Part shown: positions 1 through 7,195 of the stretch, in pieces
Layout of the letters: each line of letters starts with the position of its first letter
Position numbering within the stretch: position 1 is the stretch's first letter
DNA from: Tsukamurella sp. M9C
GTDB lineage: Bacteria > Actinomycetota > Actinomycetes > Mycobacteriales > Mycobacteriaceae
Assembly: GCF_020169415.1 (NCBI RefSeq)
Contig: NZ_JAIULG010000022.1
Span: 1 to 64,000, forward strand
Length of the DNA: 64,000 bases
Direction: 5' to 3'
Notes under the pieces: model-generated
What the model saw: only the letters and a program-made list of their open reading frames with translations
Told to the model about the DNA's origin: nothing
Database searches by the model: none
Program-made: the position numbers and the translations under genes

Positions 1-2
1 CC

Positions 3-38
3 CCCGGCGCCCTCCGCCTCCCGCTGTACGTCGTCTGA
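3..38 (+). CDS. possible 3' end of an upstream gene
   Basis: An open frame runs in from the window edge and stops at TGA (36-38), giving the tail PGALRLPLYVV. It ends one base before the stop codon of the convergent NUDIX gene. Too little is present to name it, and the frame could be chance in GC-rich DNA. Confidence 0.3.
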   Translation, partial: PGALRLPLYVV

Positions 39-39
39 G

Positions 40-516
40 TCACTGCCAGGCCGGGCGAGTGTCGCCGCGCAGGGCGGCGAGGCCGCGGCGCACCCGCTCG
101 GTCTGCCGCACCGACATCGGCGGCAGCGCGTCGGGGTGGAACCACGCGATCTCGAGCGACTCGTCGTCGGCGACGTGCGCCTCGCCGGCGACGTAGCGGC
201 ACAGGAACAGCAGCGTGAGGTACTGCGCCACATCGCCGTTCGGGTAGCTGACCGGCTCGTCGGTGCGGACCGCGAGCAGGTCCAGCACCTCGGCGTCGAC
301 GCCGGCCTCCTCGCGGATCTCGCGGATGATCGCCTCGGCGGGCTGCTCACCGGGCTCGAGGATTCCCGCGATCGAGGCCCACTCGCCGGTGTCGGCGCGG
401 CGCCCCAGCAGCACCTCGCCGGACCCGTTGACGACCACGGCGGCGACGCCGGGCAGCCACAGTAGGTCGGTGCCGATCTTGTCGCGGATGCTGCGCACGT
501 ACTCGGGGATGGGCAT
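40..516 (-). CDS. NUDIX hydrolase
   Basis: 158-aa cytosolic NUDIX protein, expected to hydrolyse a nucleoside diphosphate linked to another moiety; the substrate cannot be told from sequence. The Nudix box fits GX5EX7REUXEEXGU exactly at residues 51-73 (G51, E57, R65-E66, E69-E70, G72). The N-terminus has the usual beta-strand (VAAVVVNGSGEVLLGRR) before the box. The start is supported by TACCCT on the minus strand (524-529) followed by 7 bases and ATG, a leaderless arrangement. It is transcribed divergently from the serine hydrolase at 552. No partner gene indicates the pathway. Confidence 0.9.
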   Translation of the reverse strand: MPIPEYVRSIRDKIGTDLLWLPGVAAVVVNGSGEVLLGRRADTGEWASIAGILEPGEQPAEAIIREIREEAGVDAEVLDLLAVRTDEPVSYPNGDVAQYLTLLFLCRYVAGEAHVADDESLEIAWFHPDALPPMSVRQTERVRRGLAALRGDTRPAWQ

Positions 517-524
517 GCTTGTGA

Positions 525-536
525 GGGTACGTACCC
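525..536. promoter_or_regulatory. 12-bp perfect palindrome in divergent promoter
   Basis: GGGTACGTACCC lies between the divergent NUDIX and serine hydrolase genes and overlaps the putative minus-strand -10 (TACCCT). It could be an operator or simply two overlapping -10 hexamers; no regulator gene is adjacent. Confidence 0.35.
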
Positions 537-551
537 GATCCAGGAGGCGCC

Positions 552-1685
552 GTGCTGCAGGAACTGATCGAGCGGGAGATCGCGAGCGGCCCGCTGCCCG
601 GCGCGGTGGCGGCCTTCGACGACCCGGCGGGCCTGGAGGTCGCCGCCCGGGGCGAGCGCGCGCCGGGCGTCCCGATGACCCGCGACACCGTCTTCCGCAT
701 CGCCTCCCTGAGCAAGCCGATCCTCGCGGCAGCGGCGTTGGTGCAGGTGGAACGGGGCGTGATCGGGCTCGACGACCCGGTGGCGCGCCGGCTCCCCGAG
801 CTCGCCGAACCCCGCGTCCTCCGCGACCCGAGCGGCCCGCTCGACGACACCGTCCCCGCGGTCCGCCCCATCACCGTGCGGCACCTGCTCTCGTTCACCG
901 GCGGCCTCGGCATGGTCTCCGACTTCGGGGCGCCCCTGATGCAGGAGCTGTTCGGCACCCTGCGCCAGGGCCCCGCCGACCCGCTCGGCACCCCGCCGCC
1001 CGACGAGTGGCTCGCCGCCGCCGCGCGCCTGCCACTGGCGCACCAGCCGGGGGAGGGGTGGACGTACAACACGGGCGCCGACCTCCTCGGCGTGCTGCTC
1101 GCCCGCGCCGCCGGCGGCACGCTCGGCGAGGTGCTGCGCGACGCCGTGCTGGACCCGCTGGGTATGGCCGACACCGCCTTCCGCGCGACCGAGGCGATGC
1201 GGCCGCGGCTCGGCGACGCCGTGATGTCGACGCCGGAGGGGCTCGCGATCGTCGACCCCGCCGACGGCGCCTTCCTCGCCGAGCCGGTCTTCGAATCCGG
1301 TGGCGGCGGCCTGCTCTCCACCGTCGACGACCTGCTCCGCTTCGGCCGGATGGTGCGCGGCGCAGGGGAGTCCGACGGGGTGCGCGTCCTGAGGCCGGAG
1401 TCCGTCGCCGCGATGACGTCGGTGCAGGTGCCGCCCCAGCCGGGCAACGTCTTCCTCGACGGTGCCGCCTGGGGCTACGGCGGCGCGGTGGACGTCGATC
1501 GAGCCCGCCCGTGGAGCGTGCCGGGGCGCTACGGCTGGGTCGGCGGATCGGGCACGGCGTTCTACTTCTACCCGGACTCGGGCAGGATCGCGGTGTGGCT
1601 CGGGCAGTTGCAGCTCGCCGGTCCCGCCGAGGGCGGGCCGATCGAGCGGTTCTGCACGGCCGCGATGGCGACCCAATACCCCTAG
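552..1685 (+). CDS. serine hydrolase, beta-lactamase/EstB family
   Basis: 377-aa protein with the class C beta-lactamase / penicillin-binding-protein-like fold, usually an esterase or D,D-peptidase-like enzyme. The SxxK catalytic motif is S52-L-S-K55, a tyrosine motif YNTG starts at about residue 172, and a GGSGT stretch near the C-terminus stands where the KTG/HxG triad is expected. There is no signal peptide, so it looks cytosolic, which argues against a true secreted beta-lactamase. The GTG start follows a strong ribosome site, AGGAGG (543-548). The stop codon TAG lies inside the CsoR/CstR-type operator of the next gene. Confidence 0.85.
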   Translation: MLQELIEREIASGPLPGAVAAFDDPAGLEVAARGERAPGVPMTRDTVFRIASLSKPILAAAALVQVERGVIGLDDPVARRLPELAEPRVLRDPSGPLDDTVPAVRPITVRHLLSFTGGLGMVSDFGAPLMQELFGTLRQGPADPLGTPPPDEWLAAAARLPLAHQPGEGWTYNTGADLLGVLLARAAGGTLGEVLRDAVLDPLGMADTAFRATEAMRPRLGDAVMSTPEGLAIVDPADGAFLAEPVFESGGGGLLSTVDDLLRFGRMVRGAGESDGVRVLRPESVAAMTSVQVPPQPGNVFLDGAAWGYGGAVDVDRARPWSVPGRYGWVGGSGTAFYFYPDSGRIAVWLGQLQLAGPAEGGPIERFCTAAMATQYP

Positions 1686-1695
1686 GGGGTATAGT
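1676..1695. promoter_or_regulatory. CsoR/CstR-type operator overlapping a -10 box
   Basis: ATACCCC-TAG-GGGGTAT (1676-1692) is a perfect 7-bp inverted repeat, the A/T-flanked C-tract/G-tract type bound by CsoR-family repressors. TATAGT (1690-1695) is a good -10 hexamer for the HMA protein at 1745, so a bound repressor would block it. The spacer TAG is the stop codon of the upstream hydrolase. Confidence 0.65.
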
Positions 1696-1744
1696 CGACG
1701 GTGCGCGACGATCCGCGATCGCGTCAGTGTTGAAGGAGCGAGAT

Positions 1745-1951
1745 ATGGCAGTGGAGACCACCTACACCGTGACCGGCATGACCTGCGGGCGCTGCGCGTC
1801 CTCGGTGCGCGAGGAGATCTCGGAGATCGGCGGCGTCACCGGCGTCGAGGTGAACGTCGAGACCGGCGCGGTCACCGTCGCCAGCGACGCCGAGCTGACG
1901 CGCGACACCGTCGAGGCCGCGGTCAAGGAGGCCGGCTACACGCTGGTCTGA
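1745..1951 (+). CDS. HMA-domain copper chaperone, CopZ-like
   Basis: 68-aa single heavy-metal-associated domain. The metal site GMTCGRCASSV gives the CxxC pair that binds Cu(I) in CopZ/Atx1 proteins; the rest follows the ferredoxin-like beta-alpha-beta-beta-alpha-beta pattern and ends with the typical EAGYTLV. A ribosome site (AAGGAG, 1731-1736) precedes the ATG. No P-type ATPase lies next to it, which is unusual because copZ normally neighbours copA. The upstream operator suggests derepression by copper or by a thiol stress sensed by a CsoR-family repressor. Confidence 0.88.
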   Translation: MAVETTYTVTGMTCGRCASSVREEISEIGGVTGVEVNVETGAVTVASDAELTRDTVEAAVKEAGYTLV

Positions 1952-2000
1952 GCGGTCCCGCTTCGCGCGGATCGCCGCCCCGACCGGCTACGGTGGGGGC

Positions 2001-2624
2001 ATGTCTGAGCAGGGTTTCGGGGACTTCGAGTTCGAGCGCAAGTTCTTCGTTCGCGAGGTCCCCGAGGCCGCTGCCCTCGACCCCACGCCGACCCTCATCG
2101 TGCAGGCCTACCTGTTCGCCGCCGACGGCTACGCCGTCCGGGTCCGCGTGCAGGGCCCCGCACCGTCGGAACTGACCGACGATCCCGGCGCGCTGGTCGA
2201 CGCCCTCGAGGGCGTGACCACCGGAACCATGACGGCCAAGGGGCCCGCCGTGAGCGGCACCCGGTACGAGGCCGAGCGCGAACTCGACGCCCTCGTCGCC
2301 GGGCAGATCGTGCGCCGCGCCGAGCACGTCGTCGCCAAGGTCCGCTACTCCATGTGGCTCGGCGAGGACGGCTGGATCGTCGACGACTTCCTCGGCGCCA
2401 ACGCGCCGCTCGTGATGGCGGAGGTGGAGCGCGGCGGCCCCGTCGTCGACCTCGCGATCCCCGACTTCTGCGTCACCGAGGTCTCCGAGGACGAGCGCTT
2501 CCGCAACGAGTACCTCGCGCACGTGCCCTTCGGCGGCTGGTCCGAGACCTACGCGCGGGAGCTGGCACTCCTCGGCCCGCGGTTCGTGCACTCCCTCGGC
2601 GAGAACCGCCTCGGCGGGGTCTGA
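2001..2624 (+). CDS. CYTH domain protein
   Basis: 207-aa protein with the CYTH signature E10-x-E12-x-K14 at the N-terminus, followed by alternating acidic and basic beta-strands expected for the triphosphate tunnel fold. Family members are class IV adenylate cyclases, thiamine triphosphatases or tripolyphosphatases; the exact activity is not predictable here, and no CHAD domain or partner is present. TACGGT (1989-1994) lies 6 bases before ATG, suggesting a leaderless transcript. It converges with the MFS gene, with only 11 bases between stops. Confidence 0.85.
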   Translation: MSEQGFGDFEFERKFFVREVPEAAALDPTPTLIVQAYLFAADGYAVRVRVQGPAPSELTDDPGALVDALEGVTTGTMTAKGPAVSGTRYEAERELDALVAGQIVRRAEHVVAKVRYSMWLGEDGWIVDDFLGANAPLVMAEVERGGPVVDLAIPDFCVTEVSEDERFRNEYLAHVPFGGWSETYARELALLGPRFVHSLGENRLGGV

Positions 2625-2635
2625 GGAGCTCCGGG

Positions 2636-3949
2636 CTAGGAGTTCAGGTCCACGCCCCGCTTGTCCTTGATCGAGCTCATCGCGATCAGCGAGATGATCG
2701 TGACGATGCCGACGTAGATCCCGATGTGCCAGGACTCGCCGGTGGTCCGCAGGATCCACTCGGAGATGGTCGGGGCGAAGGCGCCGCCGAGCACCGCGCC
2801 GATGGCGTAGGCGATCGAGACGCCCGAGTACCGGACCGCGGCCGGGAAGAGCTCCGAGTACAGCGCCGCCTGCGGTCCGTAGGCCAGGCCGAGGCCGATC
2901 GAGAGCACGAACGCGGCGACGAAGTACCAGCCCAGGGATTTGGTGTCCATGAGGAACCACATCGGGATGCACCACAGCAGGATGATCGAGTAGCCGATCT
3001 GGAAGGTGCGGACGCGCCCGATCCGGTCGGCGAGGAGGCCTCCCACGAGGGCGAACGCCAACCATCCGAAGGCCGCGAGGGTGGTGGTGATCAGCACCCC
3101 GTCGAGGCCGACCTTGAGTGACTTGCTCATGTACGAGATGAAGAAGGCGATCAGCAGGTATCCGGCGCAGTTGACCGAGATGAAGCTGAGGGCGGCGACG
3201 ATGACCTCTTTGCTGTTCGACCGGAACAGCTGGCGCAGTGGGGCGGCGGAGCCCTTCTTGGTCTCCTGCATGTGGTGGAAGACGGGGGACTCCTCGACGG
3301 TGCGGCGGATGATCCAGCCCACGACGATGAGCAGCACCGACGCCAGGAACGGGATGCGCCAGCCCCACTCGAGGAAAGCGTCCCGGCCGAGGATCTTCTG
3401 GAGGGCGAACAGCACGCTGGTGGCGAGGATGAGGCCGATCGGAACGCCGATCTGCGGGAACGAGCCGAAGAAGGCGCGCCGGTGGGTCGGTGCGTGTTCG
3501 ACGGCCATCAGGGCCGCGCCGCCCCACTCGCCGCCCGCCGCGAAGCCCTGCACGATGCGCAGCGTGATCAGCAGGATCGGGGCCGCGATCCCGATCGACG
3601 CGTAGGTCGGGAGCAGGCCGATGAGGGCCGTCGCCACGCCCATGAGGACGAGCGTGAGCACGAGGACCTTCTTGCGCCCGATCCGGTCGCCCAGGTGGCC
3701 CGCGACGATGGCGCCGACCGGTCGGAAGAGGAACGAGATCCCCACGGTGGCGAACGAGATGATCTGCGCCAGGCCGGGGTTCTCCTCGTTGAGCGGCTTG
3801 AGGAAGAGCGGGCTGAGCACGAGCCCGGCGGCCTGGGCGTAGATGAAGAAGTCGTACCACTCGATGGACGTGCCGACCAGGGTGCCGGCGAGGATCTTCT
3901 TCTGTTCTCTGCGGTAGGCGACGGGGTCGTCGGCCGTCATGGTGGTCAT
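2636..3949 (-). CDS. MFS transporter, metabolite:H+ symporter (MHS) family
   Basis: 437-aa twelve-helix inner-membrane transporter. The N-terminal GTSIEWYDFFIY motif is diagnostic of the MHS branch (ShiA, ProP, KgtP-like carriers of organic acids or osmolytes), and GRKKVLVLTL and DRIGRVRTF are the two half-repeat cytoplasmic loops. The substrate is unknown. A ribosome site (GAGGAA on the minus strand) lies just before the ATG. An alternative start is three codons downstream. A TetR-like dyad lies about 50 bases upstream. Confidence 0.85.
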   Translation of the reverse strand: MTTMTADDPVAYRREQKKILAGTLVGTSIEWYDFFIYAQAAGLVLSPLFLKPLNEENPGLAQIISFATVGISFLFRPVGAIVAGHLGDRIGRKKVLVLTLVLMGVATALIGLLPTYASIGIAAPILLITLRIVQGFAAGGEWGGAALMAVEHAPTHRRAFFGSFPQIGVPIGLILATSVLFALQKILGRDAFLEWGWRIPFLASVLLIVVGWIIRRTVEESPVFHHMQETKKGSAAPLRQLFRSNSKEVIVAALSFISVNCAGYLLIAFFISYMSKSLKVGLDGVLITTTLAAFGWLAFALVGGLLADRIGRVRTFQIGYSIILLWCIPMWFLMDTKSLGWYFVAAFVLSIGLGLAYGPQAALYSELFPAAVRYSGVSIAYAIGAVLGGAFAPTISEWILRTTGESWHIGIYVGIVTIISLIAMSSIKDKRGVDLNS

Positions 3950-3998
3950 AGGTGTTCCTCGAGGTCGACGGTGCTGTGGGCGAGAGAATGGTTAATCA

Positions 3999-4012
3999 AC
4001 CGAACGGTCGGT
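3999..4012. promoter_or_regulatory. TetR-like dyad upstream of MFS gene
   Basis: ACCGA-ACGG-TCGGT is a 5-bp inverted repeat with a 4-bp spacer, nested inside a wider CAACC (3997-4001) / GGTTG (4021-4025) pair. The ACCGNNCGGT style core is common in TetR-family operators. The surrounding 3950-4134 stretch holds no gene. Confidence 0.4.
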
Positions 4013-4134
4013 AAGTATTTGGTTGACGAGATAGTGCCACATACCCGGAGTCGAGTCCATGGGATCTCGGGATTTGCGATCGGCCTCGAGGTGGACGGGT
4101 TCGCGCTTCCGACCGTGGGTGGTTGACGCGCGAT

Positions 4135-4167
4135 GTATTAACACTGTTAACTTAACGTCGTTAATAC
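4135..4167. promoter_or_regulatory. 33-bp compound operator before MMPL-TetR operon
   Basis: Two 13-bp palindromes, TTAAC-ACT-GTTAA (4138-4150) and TTAAC-GTC-GTTAA (4152-4164), sit one base apart. The whole block is itself a dyad: outer arms GTATTAAC and GTTAATAC are perfect complements, as are the inner GTTAA and TTAAC. It is AT-rich in GC-rich DNA and lies 20 bases before the mmpL start, ideal for repression by the downstream TetR protein. Confidence 0.7.
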
Positions 4168-4186
4168 AACTGGAAGGGGACGCACG

Positions 4187-6352
4187 ATGATCGACGCACT
4201 CACCCGCTTCGTCGCGCGCCGCGCGAAGGCCGTGCTGCTGCTGGCCGTGATCCTGCTGGCGGGGCTCGGGCTCGCGGGCGTCGGTGTCGCCGACAAACTG
4301 CAGGCCGGCGGCTACGTCGACCCGCAGGCCGAGGCGATGCAGACCTACGACCGCATGGCCGACGACTTCCACCGCGGCGGGCTGCCGCTGGTGCTCGCCG
4401 TCTCGATCCCCGAGGACCAGGAGGCCGCCGCGGGCGCCTACGGCCGCGGCCTGGTCGACCGACTCAAGGCCGACGGCCGCGTCGAGAGCGTGGTCGACGG
4501 CTTCAGCACGCCCACGCCGATGCTGCTCAGCGAGGACAAGCGCACGGCGCTCATCGTCGCCGCCATCGCGGGCGGCGAGTCCCAGGCCCCGCTGAACGCG
4601 AAGGCCATCGTCGGCGACCTGCCGCAGCCGCCCCCATCGGTCACCATGACCCCCGGCGGCCAGGCCTACAGCTACGCGCAGATCAACGACCAGTCCTCGC
4701 GCGACCTGCTGCTCGCCGAGGCCGTCGCCATCCCCATCACCTTCCTCGTGCTGGTGTGGGTCTTCGGCGGGCTGGTCGCCGCGGCGATCCCCGTGCTCAT
4801 CGGCATCGCCGCGATCATCGCGACCACCGGCATCCTGCGCGCCTTCACCACGTTCACGGACGTCTCGATCTTCGCGCTCAACCTCACCACCGCGATGGGG
4901 CTCGCGCTCGCGATCGACTACACGCTGCTGGTGATCTCCCGCTACCGCGAGGAGGTGGCCGCGGGCAGCGACCGCCCGGAAGCCCTGCGCCGCACCATGA
5001 ACACCGCCGGCCGCACCGTGCTCTTCTCCGCGGTCATCGTCGGGCTCTCGCTCGCCGCGATGGCGATCTTCCCCATGTACTTCCTGCGCTCCTTCGCCTA
5101 CGCCGGCGTCGCGGTGGTGGTCTTCGCGGCCCTCGCCACGCTGATCCTCACGCCCGCGATCCTCACGGTGCTCGGCGACCGCGTGGACGCGCTGAAGATC
5201 GGCCGCCGCCGCGCGGAACCCGCGCCGCAGGACAGCCTCTTCTACCGGCTGACCCGCGCGGTCCTGCGCCGCGCCGTGCCCATCGGACTCGCCCTCGTCG
5301 CGCTCCTGCTGATCCTCGGAACCCCCTTCCTCAGCATCCATTTCGGCTTCCCCGACGACCGCGTCCTGCCGTCGTCGTCGAGCTCGCACCAGGTGGGCGA
5401 CACCATCCGTTCCGACTTCGCCGAGGACGCCTCGGGGCAGGTCAGCGTGGTCCTCACCAGCACCGTCGACGACGATGCCGTGGCCGACTACGCCGTGCGC
5501 CTCTCGCAGGTCCCGGACACCGGCGCGGTGGTGGCCCCGTCGGGCACGTACCTCGGCGGGCAACGCGTGGCCGATGGAGACCCGACCGCCCGGGCCGCGA
5601 ACGGCACGGCGCTGCTGCTGGTCTCGTCGAAACTCGACCCGCTGTCGCAGGCCGCGTCCGATCAGCTCGACCGGCTGCACGAGGTGCAGGCTCCCGCGCC
5701 CCCGACCTTCGGCGGCTCCGCGCAGCTCAACCGCGACTCGGTGCAGTCGATCCTCGACACCCTCCCGACGGTCCTCGCCGTGATCGCGGTGACCACCTTC
5801 ATCCTGCTGTTCCTGTTGACCGGCTCCCTTGTGCTGCCGCTCAAAGCGCTTGTGATGAACGTGATCTCGCTGTCGGCGGTGTTCGGCGCGCTGGTCGCGA
5901 TCTTCCAATGGGGCTGGCTCGGCGGGCTCGACACGACGGTGACCGGAGCGATCATCGCGAACATGCCGGTGCTCATGTTCTGCATCGCCTTCGGGCTCTC
6001 GATGGACTACGAGGTCTTCCTGCTCTCCCGCATCAAGGAGTTCTGGGACCACTCGGAGACGAAGGACCACGCCGCGAACGACGAGGCCGTGGCGATGGGC
6101 ATCACCCGCACCGGCCGGGTGGTGACCGCCGCCGCGCTGCTCATGGCGATCGTCTTCGCTGCCATCGGTTTCGCCGGCGTCTCCTTCATGAAGATGTTCG
6201 GCGTGGGCATGATGATCGCGGTGCTGCTGGACGCCACCCTGATCCGCATGCTGCTCGTGCCCGCGTTCATGCGCGTGGCGGGCGTGTGGAACTGGTGGGC
6301 GCCGGCTCCGATGAAGCGGCTGTACGACCGCGTCGGTCTGCGAGAATCGTAA
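4187..6352 (+). CDS. MMPL/RND-family membrane transporter
   Basis: 721-aa inner-membrane protein of the MMPL type. An N-terminal helix (about residues 14-33) is followed by a periplasmic domain, a five-helix block containing ALAIDYTLLVISRYREE, a second periplasmic domain and a second helix block containing FGLSMDYEVFLLSRIKE. The Asp-Tyr pairs in these blocks are the proton-relay residues of MmpL proteins. At 721 aa it belongs to the shorter YdfJ-like group rather than the lipid-exporting MmpL3 size class. It probably exports a lipid or drug and is cotranscribed with the TetR gene 5 bases downstream. A strong ribosome site (GGAAGGGGA) precedes ATG. Confidence 0.92.
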   Translation: MIDALTRFVARRAKAVLLLAVILLAGLGLAGVGVADKLQAGGYVDPQAEAMQTYDRMADDFHRGGLPLVLAVSIPEDQEAAAGAYGRGLVDRLKADGRVESVVDGFSTPTPMLLSEDKRTALIVAAIAGGESQAPLNAKAIVGDLPQPPPSVTMTPGGQAYSYAQINDQSSRDLLLAEAVAIPITFLVLVWVFGGLVAAAIPVLIGIAAIIATTGILRAFTTFTDVSIFALNLTTAMGLALAIDYTLLVISRYREEVAAGSDRPEALRRTMNTAGRTVLFSAVIVGLSLAAMAIFPMYFLRSFAYAGVAVVVFAALATLILTPAILTVLGDRVDALKIGRRRAEPAPQDSLFYRLTRAVLRRAVPIGLALVALLLILGTPFLSIHFGFPDDRVLPSSSSSHQVGDTIRSDFAEDASGQVSVVLTSTVDDDAVADYAVRLSQVPDTGAVVAPSGTYLGGQRVADGDPTARAANGTALLLVSSKLDPLSQAASDQLDRLHEVQAPAPPTFGGSAQLNRDSVQSILDTLPTVLAVIAVTTFILLFLLTGSLVLPLKALVMNVISLSAVFGALVAIFQWGWLGGLDTTVTGAIIANMPVLMFCIAFGLSMDYEVFLLSRIKEFWDHSETKDHAANDEAVAMGITRTGRVVTAAALLMAIVFAAIGFAGVSFMKMFGVGMMIAVLLDATLIRMLLVPAFMRVAGVWNWWAPAPMKRLYDRVGLRES

Positions 6353-6357
6353 GCACC

Positions 6358-7035
6358 ATGGAGCAGGGACGACGGCGGCGCAACAAGCGCGGCGACGGGG
6401 AGCGGCTCGCCGCCGAGATCCTCGACGCCGCCACGGATCTGCTCATCGAGACGGGCAGCGCCGAGGCGGTCTCGATCCGCGCGGTGGCGCAGCGCGCCGG
6501 CGTCACGCCGCCGTCGATCTACCTCCACTACCCCGACAAGGACGCGCTGCTCACCGCCGTCGTCGCGCGGTACCTCGGGCAACTCGACGACGCGCTCAGC
6601 GAGGCCGAGGCCGGCGCCCCGACCCCGCTCGACGCGGCGCGGGCGCAGGGCCTCGCCTACGTGCGCTTCGCCCTCGCCACGCCCGAGCTGTACCGGCTGG
6701 CGGCGATGACCCCGTCGGACGACGCCTCGGACGTGGACGTCGTCCTGACCACCGCGGCGTTCGCGCACCTCGAGCAGAACGTGCGCGACCTGCAGGAGGA
6801 GGGTTACTACCCGCCCGGCGATCCGCAGCCCATCGCGCTGCGCATGCTCACCGTCGTGCACGGCGTCGCCTCGCTGCTCGTCGCCAAACCCTTCCTGCCG
6901 TGGGGCGATCCGATCGAGTACGCCGACCGCGTGATCAGCGGCGCGTGCCTCGGGATCGCCCTCACCGCGGGCATGGACGAGTTGCCCGACGGTGCCGCCG
7001 CCCTCGCCCTGGTCCGGGAGCTCCGCGGCGGCTGA
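6358..7035 (+). CDS. TetR-family repressor, probable regulator of the MMPL operon
   Basis: 225-aa protein. The N-terminal helix-turn-helix runs through residues 20-65 (ILDAATDLLIETG ... VAQRAGVTPPSIYLHYPDKDALL), followed by an all-helical ligand domain of the TetR_C_33/WHG type (ARAQGLAYVRFALATPELYRLA). It begins 5 bases after the transporter stop, so translational coupling is likely. Pump-repressor operons of this type are normally autoregulated, and the 33-bp dyad at 4135-4167 is the obvious target. The inducing ligand is unknown. Confidence 0.9.
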   Translation: MEQGRRRRNKRGDGERLAAEILDAATDLLIETGSAEAVSIRAVAQRAGVTPPSIYLHYPDKDALLTAVVARYLGQLDDALSEAEAGAPTPLDAARAQGLAYVRFALATPELYRLAAMTPSDDASDVDVVLTTAAFAHLEQNVRDLQEEGYYPPGDPQPIALRMLTVVHGVASLLVAKPFLPWGDPIEYADRVISGACLGIALTAGMDELPDGAAALALVRELRGG

Positions 7036-7096
7036 ACCGCACGTTCTCTTTCGGGTGACAACGTCCGTGACCTGCCTGTTCGCAGCTGCAAGCGGC

Positions 7097-7111
7097 TTGA
7101 CAAACATTTGT
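7097..7111 (+). promoter_or_regulatory. putative -35 box with overlapping operator
   Basis: TTGACA (7097-7102) is a consensus -35 hexamer. ACAAA-CA-TTTGT (7100-7111) is a perfect 5-bp inverted repeat overlapping it, like a GntR- or TetR-type operator. The -10 box is not clear. The target would be the permease at 7196. Confidence 0.4.
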
Positions 7112-7195
7112 ATAGACAGCACGATACGTTCGACCGGGGTGATCCTCGTCACTGCCGCACGGCAGTTCCCCGCTCCCGAACGAAGGACCACCGAG

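Noticed and set aside
263-1951. A 562-codon open frame on the plus strand across the NUDIX and hydrolase genes
   Set aside because: Its translation is Arg/Ala/Pro-rich low complexity, a shadow of the real genes in other frames; only its last 69 codons, from 1745, are the genuine HMA gene.
3992-6070. A 692-codon minus-strand open frame opposite the MMPL gene
   Set aside because: Composition (Arg, Gly, His, Asp-rich) is that of an antisense shadow; the MMPL gene is clearly the coding strand.
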